From contig CM039192.1 in assembly GCA_008360975.2 (NCBI GenBank), positions 12,638,742-12,702,741 of the forward strand: DNA of 64,000 bases. Reading direction: 5' to 3'. Origin of the DNA: Lichenostomus cassidix. Taxonomy: Eukaryota; Chordata; Aves; Passeriformes; Meliphagidae. The stretch's first letter is position 1. Every line of letters begins with the position of its first letter. The notes under the pieces were generated by a model. It saw only the letters and a list, made by a program, of their open reading frames with translations. It ran no database searches and was not told the DNA's origin. A program made the position numbers and the translations under genes. Positions 13,201 through 25,215 of this stretch are shown here, piece after piece.

Positions 13201-15289
13201 TTCCACAGACTGTCCTAAGAGCCACAAAACTTGTGCTGATGTATAGTGATTCAATGTACTGTAAACTACACAAGAGGGCTCAGTTTCATGGATGTGTAAA
13301 GCTTTTGTGTAAATGTTTTTAGTGGTGTCAATTGAGAAGCTGAACTCAAAGTTCACTTGAGCATTAATGGTATCAATTGAAAACTCAGTTTGAGATACTC
13401 ACTCATTGAAGCTGGTTCATTTCACAGGAACATTTTAAACAAACTTTGCAAAGCAGTTCAGTATTATGTTTCTTTGTTTCTTATTTCATGGATGGGGAAA
13501 CTGAGGCACAAAGCAATGGAGTTTCTTACCTCTCTAATGCAGTTAGGATTGTTAACTGAATGTGGAGCCTCCAGATAGTGCTGCTGATGTGTCATTGACT
13601 GCTGTATACTGCTCCTTGTCTAGCAGGGGAGCCTAGTTTGTCAAAGGGAGGGGGTTTTGTCTCATCATCAAGAAAGGAAATGGATTTAAATGTCAAAGGT
13701 TGGGAAAGCCATTGTCTTCTCTTTTATGGTAGTGAACATGTCATGTTCCTCTGCTTACCAAATAAATAAATGAAACTATAAAGGAAATGGTAGTTTTGAA
13801 AAAAAAAATCCAACACTGTAATCCAGAGCATCTGTTTTCTACTGTATTTTTTTCCCCTGGTCTCTTTTTATAATTTACATCCAAAGCATGAAGTGACAGA
13901 ATTTGGCAGAGTCAGATCAGTACAGTAGAGCTTAATGGTTTTGTAGCAGGGAATAAATAAAGCCCCTCAAGCCTGCTTAGTTCTCACCCATGCACGTGAG
14001 CAGGGGCTGGGGGAAGGAGTGTTGTATTTTTCTTGGAAAAAGACCTTTTTGGTTTCTCCTAATCTGGCACCTGGAGGTCCAGCTGTGCTGGCTTGAGGCT
14101 GTGTGTAGTCTTGTGCGTGGGAAAGATGATGGACAGGCCGCTGTAGAAGTTGAAATGTTTCACGTCTCTACAGGCAATATGTATAGCTATATTTGTGAAT
14201 AGTGGCAGTGCGAAATTGGAGGTGGAATTACTCTTCAAACAATGATTTTTCCAATCGTGTTACAGTCTGGAGTGGTTTCTGTCGTGATTTGTGGGGAGGG
14301 CCAGCAGCGCGTGGATTTTCCAGCTTTGCTTGCTCGTGCTACAGCAGCCATGGAGCCTCTGTGCCTGCCATCATTGCTTCCTGTCTCCATGAGCTGACTC
14401 TAAATTATTTTTCCTGGTTTGAGCTCTGTACATGGCCTGGAAATGTGTCACTCTGGTTATGTTTGGCTTGGTCCTCTGCTAATTTATACCAGTTTCCATT
14501 TCAATATATTTCCATTGGCTTAATTCAATGGCAGTATTTCTAATTTGCTTGGTTATAAGTAAGGGTATCGGGTTCATTACTCCTAACAGTTTAGTAATCT
14601 TGATTTATTTTTGTTCTTCAGTCATACAAATGCCAAGGTTAATTTGCTCTTAAACACTTGATTTTCTAGGACATAAAATTATTCCATATTTAAAGAAGAA
14701 AATAGAGGACAGTTTTATTCTGCTCAGTGGTCTAGATTGGGGGATGGTGGTTTTGTTTGTTTGGATTACAGAACTTAGAAAGCACTGGGTTACTATCTGA
14801 GAACTGAAAGATTTAATTTGCCCTCACTGGTACTCTTGGATCCTCTGGATTCCTCAGCTGTGGATTGGGAGCTGATGTGGAGTGGCATGTACTTGGCCCA
14901 AAATGTTTCCAGTGCCCTTAGTAATAAGTGATTTTAATGGAGAATTTTTCACAGCAGAGGATTCAGAGATATAGTCTTTGCTTTAATAAAGATGCTATGT
15001 CTCCACAGTGTACATTAGTCAGTGAGTTAAACAAGCATCAACATTAAAACAGACATTATCCCCTGCAGTGTATTTTCTTAGTGCTTTGTCCATTACAGCT
15101 CTCAAATGCTGAGGTTTCTAGTCCGTCCTGTTGGAAACAGCTCTTTTCTGAGGTTTATTGCGGATGTTTTCCCAGTGTATAGCATAAAATTGTGCTTTCT
15201 GTTCTCCTTCTGCCCTCCCCAAATGCTCGGTGGAATGCAGTGATGGTGTTTACCATACATGAACCCCTTGGAAGCAGTTCCTGCACCTT
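10221..15289. other. Intronic sequence, no gene seen
   Basis: Unique, mostly AT-rich sequence. A poly(T) run lies near 11034-11050. Frames are short and lack features. Confidence 0.6.
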
Positions 15290-15420
15290 CCTTAGCTGTT
15301 CTTTAACAAAGATACAGATAATCAGACCTTTTAACCTTTCCTCATAAATCAATCCATCCTGCCCATTAATCACTTCTGTTGCCTTCTTCTGAATTCCCCC
15401 CAATTTGTCATCATCCTGTG
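15290..15420 (-). mobile_element. Ancient CR1/L3-like LINE remnant, antisense
   Basis: On the + strand it reads CCTTTCCTCATAAATCAATC, then GTTGCCTTCTTCTGAATTCC and CCAATTTGTCATCATCC, the complement of the conserved reverse-transcriptase C-terminal region of CR1/L3-type elements. Translated on the - strand it gives GGIQKKATEVINGQ and IYEERLKGL, the degenerate QKRATK and YEERL landmarks. It probably extends in both directions (about 15200-15490) but is too diverged there to delimit. Confidence 0.7.
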
Positions 15421-15904
15421 GCTGGGGACAGCTCGGTGACTGCAGCCCTGTATGGAGGTTCAGTACCAGCCCACTGCACCCAGGGATCAGGATTTATTTA
15501 TTTTGTCCCTCTTTCCTTTTGCTTCCTTCTCAGTCAGAATATATCTCCTACCCACTCTGCATAATCACTTCTTTAAAACATTTATGGAGATAATTTTCAG
15601 TCTTACACACCCTCTATCATTCTCTGATGTCGAGTTAGCAGAGGTTGAAAGGGCAAAGGATTGAACGTGACACTTTGTTTCTCTCCCTCCCTTCCTTCCT
15701 CCACTCCCCACCCCAAAATAAACAACACAACTCTTCATTTGGTGCATATGGTCATATTGAATATGAGGAAAGAGGTAGCATTAGAGAGGGAAAAAAGACT
15801 CTGAAAATATAATTGCCTAATTGTGAATCCTAAGTAGTGCAGGCAGCAGGGGCAGCCCTGACTGGAAGAAATCAGAGGGTCACTAATTCATACTGCCAAC
15901 ATCC

Positions 15905-16306
15905 TAATTAGCTGTGCAAATGTAATGTTTATATTGTTGGGGATGGATTACAATATCCATTGTAGAATGGAAAGAAATAAATGAATTGTGTCAGTGGAGC
16001 TATGTGGAAAACACTCCTGCCACCCCATTAAACCATGAGAAGTAGCTTAGCTACTAAAAAAAGTTTGTTTTCAGGCTGATACGCAAGTCTAATTGGGTTT
16101 CCAAAGAAAGGAACATGTTTTAATTATTAATTAGAAATCAGAGGAGTAAAAGAGTGGAAATCTGCTTCAGCTGGAGGTTTTGCTCAATGCTGGATTTCTC
16201 CTTAATAAGCTGAAACATTCCAGGCCTGCCTTAGTTAGCGGTTGGGTGCAGTGGCTTTACTCGGGGGGTAGACATCTTAATGCTCATGTAATTATCATGT
16301 AATTAT
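15905..16306. promoter_or_regulatory. Putative homeodomain-site cluster (intronic enhancer candidate)
   Basis: TAATTA occurs at 15905, 16121, 16128, 16289 and 16300 within 400 bp. At this base composition I would expect well under one. The sequence between them is complex and not repeat-like, as in conserved non-coding elements of developmental regulators. Enhancer role is inference. Confidence 0.35.
16285..16306. repeat. Perfect tandem 11-mer carrying TAATTA cores
   Basis: CATGTAATTAT occurs twice with no spacer (16285-16295, 16296-16306). Each unit contains the homeodomain core TAATTA, 11 bp apart, which is one helical turn. Confidence 0.8.
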
Positions 16307-19300
16307 TTTGTAATGTGGGATCAAAATTTTGCATAGATGGCATTCTTTCACTGAACTTGAAAAATAAAAAAGTTGTGTTCATTAATGCAGCGATTCAGTC
16401 ATTTTGGTCTAAGAAGCAGGGTTCCCTCATCCCTCTCCCTGTCTCTTTAAGACACAGATATTTTGAAACAGTTTTAGAAATGGTGACCTCAAGATGAATA
16501 GAATTATTTCATTTAGATTTTGTTGAATATTTATCAGATTTCTTGTTGGTAATACTGCCTTTCAACAGAAGTGTCAAGTGGGTTGCAATTATCATCAAAG
16601 CTGATAGGTACAAATAAGCAATGATCCTGTCTGCTAACAGAGGGTGTGCAGGTTCATAAAGGGGGATTCTAGTGGAAGTTGCTTTCTCTCTATGAATTTC
16701 CTCCCTGTTGCCATTGAACTTCTGGAATCAAAGTTGTTAAAGACTGATAGACTTTGTCAGAAGATGTTAAGTGGATTACGGCCCATCATAATAAACATTC
16801 CCTATGGAGTGACAGAGTATGTTCTAATGAACAGAGAGTATGGAGCTGCCTCTTTTGACTTGTGCTTTCTAGTGCCTAGAAGTACTCTTGAGCAGAGTTC
16901 TGCTCTGTTTACAACTGCACACAGCTTGTCTGCAGAGATGAAAATGTTATTGGGCCAGTGCTGTAGCTCTTACAATTGGAAATCATTGACAGGCTGGATC
17001 CAAGCTGAGTCGCAGGTTAAACCTGACAAGTTAAAGAACATAGCAAGAGCTACTGGCTCTTGAGTTGCCAGATGTTTGTAGATCCATGTGTGTCTTAAGG
17101 GGAGCTGTCCATTAAATGTCTCAGCTTTAATAGGAAAAGGGGACAGGAAAGAAGAGCATATGACTCCATGTGGCTCCCTCAGTGTGGCAGTAAATCCTTG
17201 TGTTAGTGGAGTGCAACTGTGAGGACGTACAGAGCTGTCTCCTGATGTTGCTGTTTCATAGAAAAAAATCCATGGAGGAGATGGGGAGGCTACAGCTAAT
17301 GTGAAGTGGATGGCTTCTTTTGGGGTTATGACTTCCATTAACTTGTCAATCCAGCATTATGAAAACAAAATATGTGGCTTAAAAATTGTTAAGAACATTG
17401 AAATTGGCCTTTTAAATGTATCTGCTGAAATAATTATGTTTGGAAATGTTTGGTTTGAATTCACAAAAGAAGTTAAATATCCTGATTGTGGGCCACTGAG
17501 CATCTGTTTCTGCCAGTAAGACTCAGTATACCTTTTCCAAAACCTTGTTTTAAGAAGGAAAAAAATAGATTTTTATTTTTTCTTTATCAGATAGCTGCAC
17601 TGTGCTGTCCTGGCCTTTCTCTGTAGTTTATTTATGTAATGTTTAGTTGTAAAGGATTTGACAAAGATACCAGTATCAAGAAGGGACACTATGATGTGTG
17701 CTGCTACCAAGAGCTAATTCTGCTCATGTGAACTGTAAGGTAGCTTTGGTCCCTCCTCTCTACTAACAAAGTTTTCCCTGTTATCAGAAAGGAAACCACC
17801 TTCATGACTTATATGCTCCCAGCAGAAGTCAGGTTAAGCTTCATACCATAGTGGAAGTAACAAATAATTAAGAATAACAAGCAATTGTGATTAAAAACCC
17901 AAAAGCAAACCTTCACTTTCAAGGGGCAGTATGTTGGTAAAAGTGCTTCCCAGCTGAACCATATGGATGGGTGGAATGTGGGATCTCTTGCACATTGGGA
18001 AGAGGCCATAATAATTTGTGACTTGACATGTTATTGCCATGTTTCCTTTTGATCATGCCAGACATCCACAGGTTTCTGTCACATCCTTGTAAGAGAATGA
18101 ATGCAGGTCTCGACAAACTAAGTATCTTAGGTTCGGAGTTAAAAAGCAAGTGTGCCCTTAAAAAAAACAAGACCAGCTTCTAATAGAAGTTGCCTTGGTC
18201 AGATGATGGAGTCAATAATGCTGTCCTCTCCCCTCCCTTTCTGGAAGCTGGAAAAACAGTTGCAAGTACCATTTTGAAGGCTGTTTGGCCAAGTGTCTGG
18301 CAAATGCTTCATGTCAAAGCATCCACCTTTTCCCTCTGTGCGAAAAGACCAAGCCCAACTCACTCGTGTGTTCACTGGTCACACTAAGAAGGCCAAACAC
18401 ACCATCCAGTAAAATGCTTTAGCGTGAAGAGTGGAACTGGTCCTTTATTTCGTGGCAGTCGCTTTATTCCTTTGTGAAAAAGGAAGCACAGACAAAGTGC
18501 TGCGGTGGAGCAATATAATAGAGATGTCCATGAGATCCATGGACAGTCTTTAATCAACTTCAGCAGCTTCACACAGACCTTGCAGCAGGGATTTAGTCTG
18601 AGATTAGTACAAGAATACACACAGATATCTTAGAAAGGGACATCACGAAGCCTTGTGTGAGTGTGTGTGTGATGGGACTGCTGACACTGACATCTAATGG
18701 CTTGAATATATGTTCTGCTGTTGTGCTTCCTGGAACAGCCATGCTAGTTTCTTCATCCACTGCAACTTCAGGGAACTCATCTGTTGTATGGGAGAGGATG
18801 TGATTAGCAGCAGTGGCATGTGCCTAGCACTGCTGTGTGATTTGCAGAGGTACTTGTGAGATGCCTGAAGGGTGTTTATGTTCATGGTGCCATTTTCAGT
18901 AATCAACTCTTATTGATTTTTTTCAAGAAATCAAAGTTATTTTATAGGAAAAAATTATGGCGGTTTCTCTTTGATCAATGGATTTTTGATTTCTAAAACT
19001 TGCAGCAACTTAGAAACTTTCTTACTCTTTGGCCCCCTGTGCTTCAGCACACACATAAACCTGTCTTTGAACCAGTCTGGGAAGCGTTTGACATGGAACA
19101 TTTGCTGCCTTACTGTTTTTCGTCCCAACCCATCAGTGGAACAACTTGCTGCTTCCTTCTTGCATGAAAAACCTGACTCCCCTCAATCACCTGTAGCACC
19201 AATGAACCCCAACACAGCCAAAATCACCTCCATATCTAACTTGCATGCAGGCAGCATCAAGTTTGGGAGGCTAATAGTATGTGGTTTGCAAGTCCTTGCA

Positions 19301-22300
19301 TTGCACATTATCAGTAGAAATGTTTTTAATGGAATACATACTCTAACAAAAGCAATAAATTCAGGCATTATATGTACAGATTTAGGTATTGTTTAGCCTT
19401 CCTTAGTTTAGGGAGGCTTTTGCAGTCAGGTACCCTGCATCTGGCTGGCTGCCACAGCTGCTCTCTCACTCCCCAGCCTCAACAGGACTGGCAGGGAAAG
19501 TAAGATGAAAAAGCTGAGTTGAGATAAAGACGGGGGATTGCTTAACAATTACCATCATGCGCAGAACACACTCCATTAGGGGGAAACAAACCTAGTTTTT
19601 CTATGTGCCTCAGGAGTGCTGGGCAATGGGGGGTTATGGCCAGTCCAGGGATGGTCAGTCAGTGGTGGGTCTGTCGTGAAGCCAGCTGTGTGCAGCACAG
19701 GGCAGCCCCTGACCCCTTCTGACAGAGGCCCCCCTGCAGCCCCCACAGCACACCCAGTACACACTCACATTTCCACCCTGTGCTGTGCAGCACAGCCCAG
19801 CCAGCCTGACCCCTGCCCTCCAAGCAGATGTCTCCAACTTTTCTTGTCGGCTGTCAGGGTAAGTAGGTGATGGGCTCTCACATGAATGTTGATCCTGAGC
19901 CTGGCTTGTGGAAGGCCTCTTTGATGTTTTATTTTGGCTACTTGCCAGGGGGTCCAATTTTTAAAGCACTAGGGTAATGATCAGATTATTTTTATTATCC
20001 CTGCTTCAGAATTCACTGTTCTGCAGACGTCGTTTCCTGCACTCTTGCTGGGTAGCAAAATGTCCCTGAGAAGGACATGCCACCAGATGCAAGATCTGTT
20101 TCTGTGATGCTGGGAGGAATAACACAGGGACTGCAAAAGTTGCCTGACTGTTCAAATATTAATGTCACAAACTGTGGCTTGCTCTTCACTGCTTTCCTCA
20201 TTTAGCCATCCCAGAGCACTATTTGGAAAGAAGCACAATGCAGCTGGTGGGTCAAGTAAAGCCTTCCTTGCTTTTATTCTGGATACCTGGTGATGTGTAT
20301 TAGCATGTTGAGGTGCAAGAGTAAGTGTGTGTTGTAGAAAAGCTCAGTATAGAATTAATACCTGCCTGGAGGTTTCTATGTACTTAGGTGGGGAATTCAG
20401 CCTTATCAATCATTCTTTGTGTTTCACTCTTCGGAATAAGTACCATTCAGATTTATGTGCTGCCTAATTTATTAATCTGAGTAAAAAGAAGACAAAGATA
20501 TATCTGATTCATTGAATATAATCTTTTGGGCAGATCAGGAGGATGAAGAAAAATACTGAGCTCTGGCTTGGAATAGAAATCTTCAAATATTATCATTTGA
20601 TCTAGCAATAAACTGGCAAAGCACGAAGGTTGACTACATTTAACATTCGTAGCATTTTACTACTAGATACAGTGCTCAACTCAGATGTCAGAAAATAAGA
20701 GACTTTGCACAAAAGCTGGATTTTATTCATTTTGTGACACTCTTCCTAATGCTACCCAAACCAGCATGTGTTGGTCTAATGGCTCTTCTGTATCTCCATT
20801 TTTATATCACCGTAGCTCTTCGGAATTTGGAAATTCTTGATTACCCTGTGTACTGTAACATTTGAAACTGTGCTTAAGCCTAACTGTATTTGGGTGCTCC
20901 TGCTTGCTTTAAATGGCAGAAGCACTGAATATAAATTAGAATATATTAGCATTTTGGTGACTTAAAAGATGACATTTATTGTGACGTATAAAGAGTTAAT
21001 ATTAGACTTTTAGCTCTGAGCTTACTTTATTGAGCTTCTGCATACACGTGTTAATTTTCTCAGATGAGGGATAATGGATGTCACTTGAGAAAACAATACT
21101 GATTTGGGCTCTTTCATAGTTTGTGGGTTTATGTCCCACATGGTACAGAAGCAGGCTCTGGGAGATTGCCTGAAATATGCCTGGCCTCTCAGCTGCACTA
21201 AAAATAATTCCTGCTTCCCTTATTTCTAGAAGTAATTCTGCAAACCTTACCAGCTCCTTGTTTAGGAAAAAGATTTCTCTTCAGCTTTCAAATAACAATA
21301 AGGGAATGGTCTTTAGATGTGACTGTTGTATTTCCAAGCCACTCCTTTGTAAAAATGCATGTGTGTTGTGGAGTTTTTTTGTTTTGTTTAATCACTTTTG
21401 TTATGAAGTGTTTTTGGTTGGGTGACCTTTCTTTGAGAGCAGCAGTTCACATTGGATTCTGGCAAAATGGGTTTGATCATCCTTGCTTTACTAAGCACTA
21501 GCACCTAGATGACAGTAATTCACCCTCTAATACCTCCACAAAACCTATTTATGCAGAACTTGACATGATTTGCAGTCTCTGTAAAGGAGGAATATAGGAC
21601 TTAAGCAGTGCCTAAAATTAATTTTTTGACCTCCATTTAAGTTATTGGTTGAAGTATTAGGCTCTTCAGACAACTAAGCAGTTCTTGCTCTAACCTGGCA
21701 CATAGCACCTTATGACAGAGGTGCACTATCAATTCTGTGGCATTCATGTGTCTCCCTCCTAACCTGAAGGTGGAAAAATTGCAAGGCAAATTGCTGCCCA
21801 GCACTGGAGAGTTTAAGATGGCCGGTTAAATTGATCATAGTAGTGATAATAGTTCAATTTATGGCAATACAATCACAGCTTTTTTATTAGTGCTGGCTGA
21901 CCATTGTCCGTTTTAACTGTAACACAATGCCTGTCAATGCCAACAAGCATCCCAAAGTCAGAGTACTCATTTGAGCTTTGTGATCCGCAGCATATACAGG
22001 TACAGAGCTGTTATTTTATTTGTTTGTTTCTGGAGACAGAAAAAAATGTCAGCAGCTATAAGATTCTAGAGTTGTTTTTTTCTAACACCAATTTTAAGGA
22101 AGTGTGTGAATGGAAAAATTTGTTTCCGAGAATTCAGATAACATCTGCATTAATATGGTATATTGTAAGGATCATTAATGTTCAGAGTATATTATCAGGT
22201 GTTCTCTAATGCACTTTTGATGAGCTCTAATGATGCTTGCTGTAGTGTTTTTTCATCTCTATTCTCCCTCCCTTTTTTTTCTGCTTGATTGTAATAATGA

Positions 22301-22591
22301 CTTAACCCAGGTGGTAGACTCTATCCAGAAAGTGCCCAAGGGAAATATTATTCCCTAGTACCAGCAAACATCACAGATAGTCATTGAGTTCACTATGAAG
22401 TTTCCTCAGGAGGGAAGATCTTGGATCTCCCCTTGGGTATCTGGACCTGCCCCACATTTGCAGTGTAATAATTTGGTGTTGGGACAAGATGGAGAAATGG
22501 CAGAGGTGAAAAATGTAACTGGAAGGGAAGGAAAAAGTCAATAATACATGGTAATTTTTGAAATTACTGATTTTTGTTAGAAAATAGCTTG
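16307..22591. other. Intronic sequence, no gene seen
   Basis: Unique sequence. The longest frames (16644-17063 and 18971-19396, about 140 codons) show no domain, no conserved motif and no splice support. A GC-rich patch spans about 19610-19830. Confidence 0.55.
18653..18673. repeat. Short (GT)n repeat
   Basis: TTGTGTGAGTGTGTGTGTGA, a short dinucleotide run interrupted once. Confidence 0.7.
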
Positions 22592-22640
22592 TCATAGAAT
22601 AGGATCCTGGAAAGTATTTAGATCATTTAGAGATCATTAT
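22592..22640 (-). mobile_element. Possible decayed CR1 3' end, antisense
   Basis: TCATAGAATAGGATCCTGGA, then TTTAGAGATCATTA resemble the complement of a CR1 terminus (TCATAGAAT, then TTAGAGATCAT). The middle has lost the GGTTGGAA landmark. A chance match cannot be excluded. Confidence 0.4.
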
Positions 22641-25171
22641 TAAAGAGCACAGTACAACTCAAAATGACAAGGCTGAGTATATATGCAAGGATAGAGATCC
22701 TTCCCTTTGGATGTCTCAGGGTATTGGTTTTTTGTGATTATGCTAGAAAATACTTTTTGGTCTTTGGATATGACTGATATTTGTCCTTAATATTTGTCTT
22801 TTGTAGCTCTCTTAATCTGCACTATCAGCCCGGAAACGTATTTTAGAGCCCTGATTTCCTGGTCCTTGTTATGCCACCCAGTTGCACAGAAAAGCAAGCT
22901 TTAAATAAATGTCACAGATACACTGTAGCTTTGTCAAGTAGACAAGGTGTCTAAAATGCAAAAGTGAAAATGCAGGCAATGGTGATAGAAAAATTCTACA
23001 TATGATTTTCAAATGAGCAAATTCTTTGTAGTAGTGAGTGTGCAGAGTGTCAGGTATCACTCACTGTGTGCCATTAGGATTTACCAGCAGTAGACAGCAC
23101 AGGCATCACAAGCAAGAGTAAATCATGTTGCTTGTTCAAAAGATGGTCTCTTGTAAGTTTACCCGGGTTTACAAGCATGTGGGAAGAAGGGGCTTCTTTG
23201 TTTTCGTATTTTTTCCAAATCTCTGCATCTTTCTTTGTAGAAGAATTCAAAAGTAAAGTACCCAGGAAGAAAATTATGCTGTTAGGTTGCTTTTGGCTAT
23301 GTTATATTGAAAGCTATACTTTGCAAATGTAATCTGTAACAGCAAACGGTGTATAAAGGAAAAGGAGTCATATTGTTGCACACAGTATTTTGCATTTTCT
23401 GTATAAAAGCTTGTTTAAATAATTTGGTGCCCTCCCCTTTTCAGTGGCTTTCCTAGGCAGCGGTTGAGCATGTGCCCCTGCCCCTGTCAGCCTAGGGCTG
23501 TGCATGTGGTTTGGGGAAACCTTTCCTAGAAAAGGGGGCTGCAAAGAGGCTCAGGCAGCTCCCCCACCAGTGGCTGTTTTGTCTGGGACGGATTTTCTTT
23601 GAGGTTGTTCCTACTTTCTGAAATGCTTTGCACCATCTCTTAATCCACCCACATCTGCCCCCTTTAGGCTTCAGGAGCCCCTAAATCTCTATGGATGGGG
23701 CAGGACTAGAAGGACACTGCAAGTCTCCTAAAATGGAAATGAAAAACCTAAGTGATATCTGGCCCCAGACTGTTTTAGCTTTCTCTTGGAGAAAAAGAGG
23801 CTTTTTAGTGGTCTTTTGCTTCTGGGAGCATGGTTTCCCTCCCCAGTGAGATGCATTTTGTGTCAGCTGTTTCTATATTAAAAAAAGCCTCCTGAAATAA
23901 CTGCTTTTGGCTTGTCAGCATCTGGCAGCCCTCTCCTCCTGAAGCAGGCACCACCAAGGTCCCATGGGAGCACGAAGGGCCTCTCCCTGTATGGCCCCTG
24001 CAGAGAGGGGGTGCCTGGCCCGGCCGGGGTCACAGGTGGGGCAGCCCAAATGGATTGCACTGCGCTTGCTTCTGATGTGCCTGCCCCGTGCTTGCACACC
24101 CCGATTAAATTTCTGCTCTTGTCAGTCCATTAAACCTCCCAAAGTGATTTGTTCTCTCCAGAGAATCATGGGGGAGGGGGGTGGAAAGGTAAAAAGAGAA
24201 AGGAGAAAATTAAAGAAGGGCTGGCGGGAGGAGAGGACAAAGCAAAAATGAGTAAAACAGAGCTGCTGAATCCAATAGCCAAGTATTACATTATAGACTC
24301 CCAGTTTGGATATAAACAAAATGTTTCCTTAGAGCAGAACTGCATCCAAAAATTAGAAAAAATGTTTTCCAGAGGTGAACCAGACGTGCTCTGTCCTGCC
24401 TCAGGAGTGGGAGAAGGTGACTTGCTTCTTTCACCCCGCTCACCTCCCCAGCTCTCTCTCTCCACATGTCCCGCTTTGCACTGCGAGCAGCCAGCAGGGT
24501 GGTTTTGAGGGGTTGCTTGTGTTTCATCGCTGCATTCCTGGGCGAGTCCTGCTGCCCAGGGCTGGCAACTGGCTGGCCTGGCTGGCCTTGCCTCCTGGCT
24601 CCTGCAGCATTTGCCTCTCCCACTGCTGCTGAATCCTCCATGTACCTGCTGTGTGTCTTGGTGGCCCTGACTTGATCAGCCAGCTTTGCTGATGTGCTGT
24701 TTGACACTGCTAAACTGGGTGGGATTGCAGGCTGGTGGTGAGGCTCACACAGCTCACTGTGACAGTGGCCACCACACAGCGGTGGATCCCGAGCGTCCCT
24801 CCGAGGGGCTGTGGACACAGCAGGACAAGCCTGAGTCTCTTGATGGGTTTCAGGTCACCCAGCTCCTTGGTTTTGAGGAGTCTGTGTGTCTTAAAATATC
24901 AGCCAGCTAAATGAAAAGTGTTTCCTAATGAAACAAAAAAACCCATGCCAAAAGAGCACAAATGTTGTCACCAAAGTTAATAAAAGTAAGGAAATTAATA
25001 CTTATAGTTGACCTCCAATACCTAGGCACAGTGGGGTGTAGCAAGGAAGTAGTTAGAAAGGCACCATGGTGAGCCTTTGCAGTGAATTACCTTATTTTTA
25101 TTAACTTTCTGACAACCTCAGTGAATTTCCTTTCTTTTTATGAAGTGATTAAAAAACCTAATCAGATCATG

Positions 25172-25215
25172 TAATTAAAATACATAATTACACAATCTCA
25201 AGTTTTTCGTAATTA
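25172..25215. promoter_or_regulatory. Three TAATTA motifs in 44 bp
   Basis: TAATTA lies at 25172, 25185 and 25210, with CTAATCAGAT just upstream. This could be a homeodomain-binding cluster, though the surrounding sequence is AT-rich, which raises the chance of coincidence. Confidence 0.25.

Noticed and set aside
16644..17063. A 139-codon + strand frame
   Set aside because: No domain, no family motif, ordinary intron composition and no splice signals tying it to ZNF423.
18971..19396. A 141-codon + strand frame
   Set aside because: Same reasons; length is within what a 38-kb intron gives by chance on six frames.
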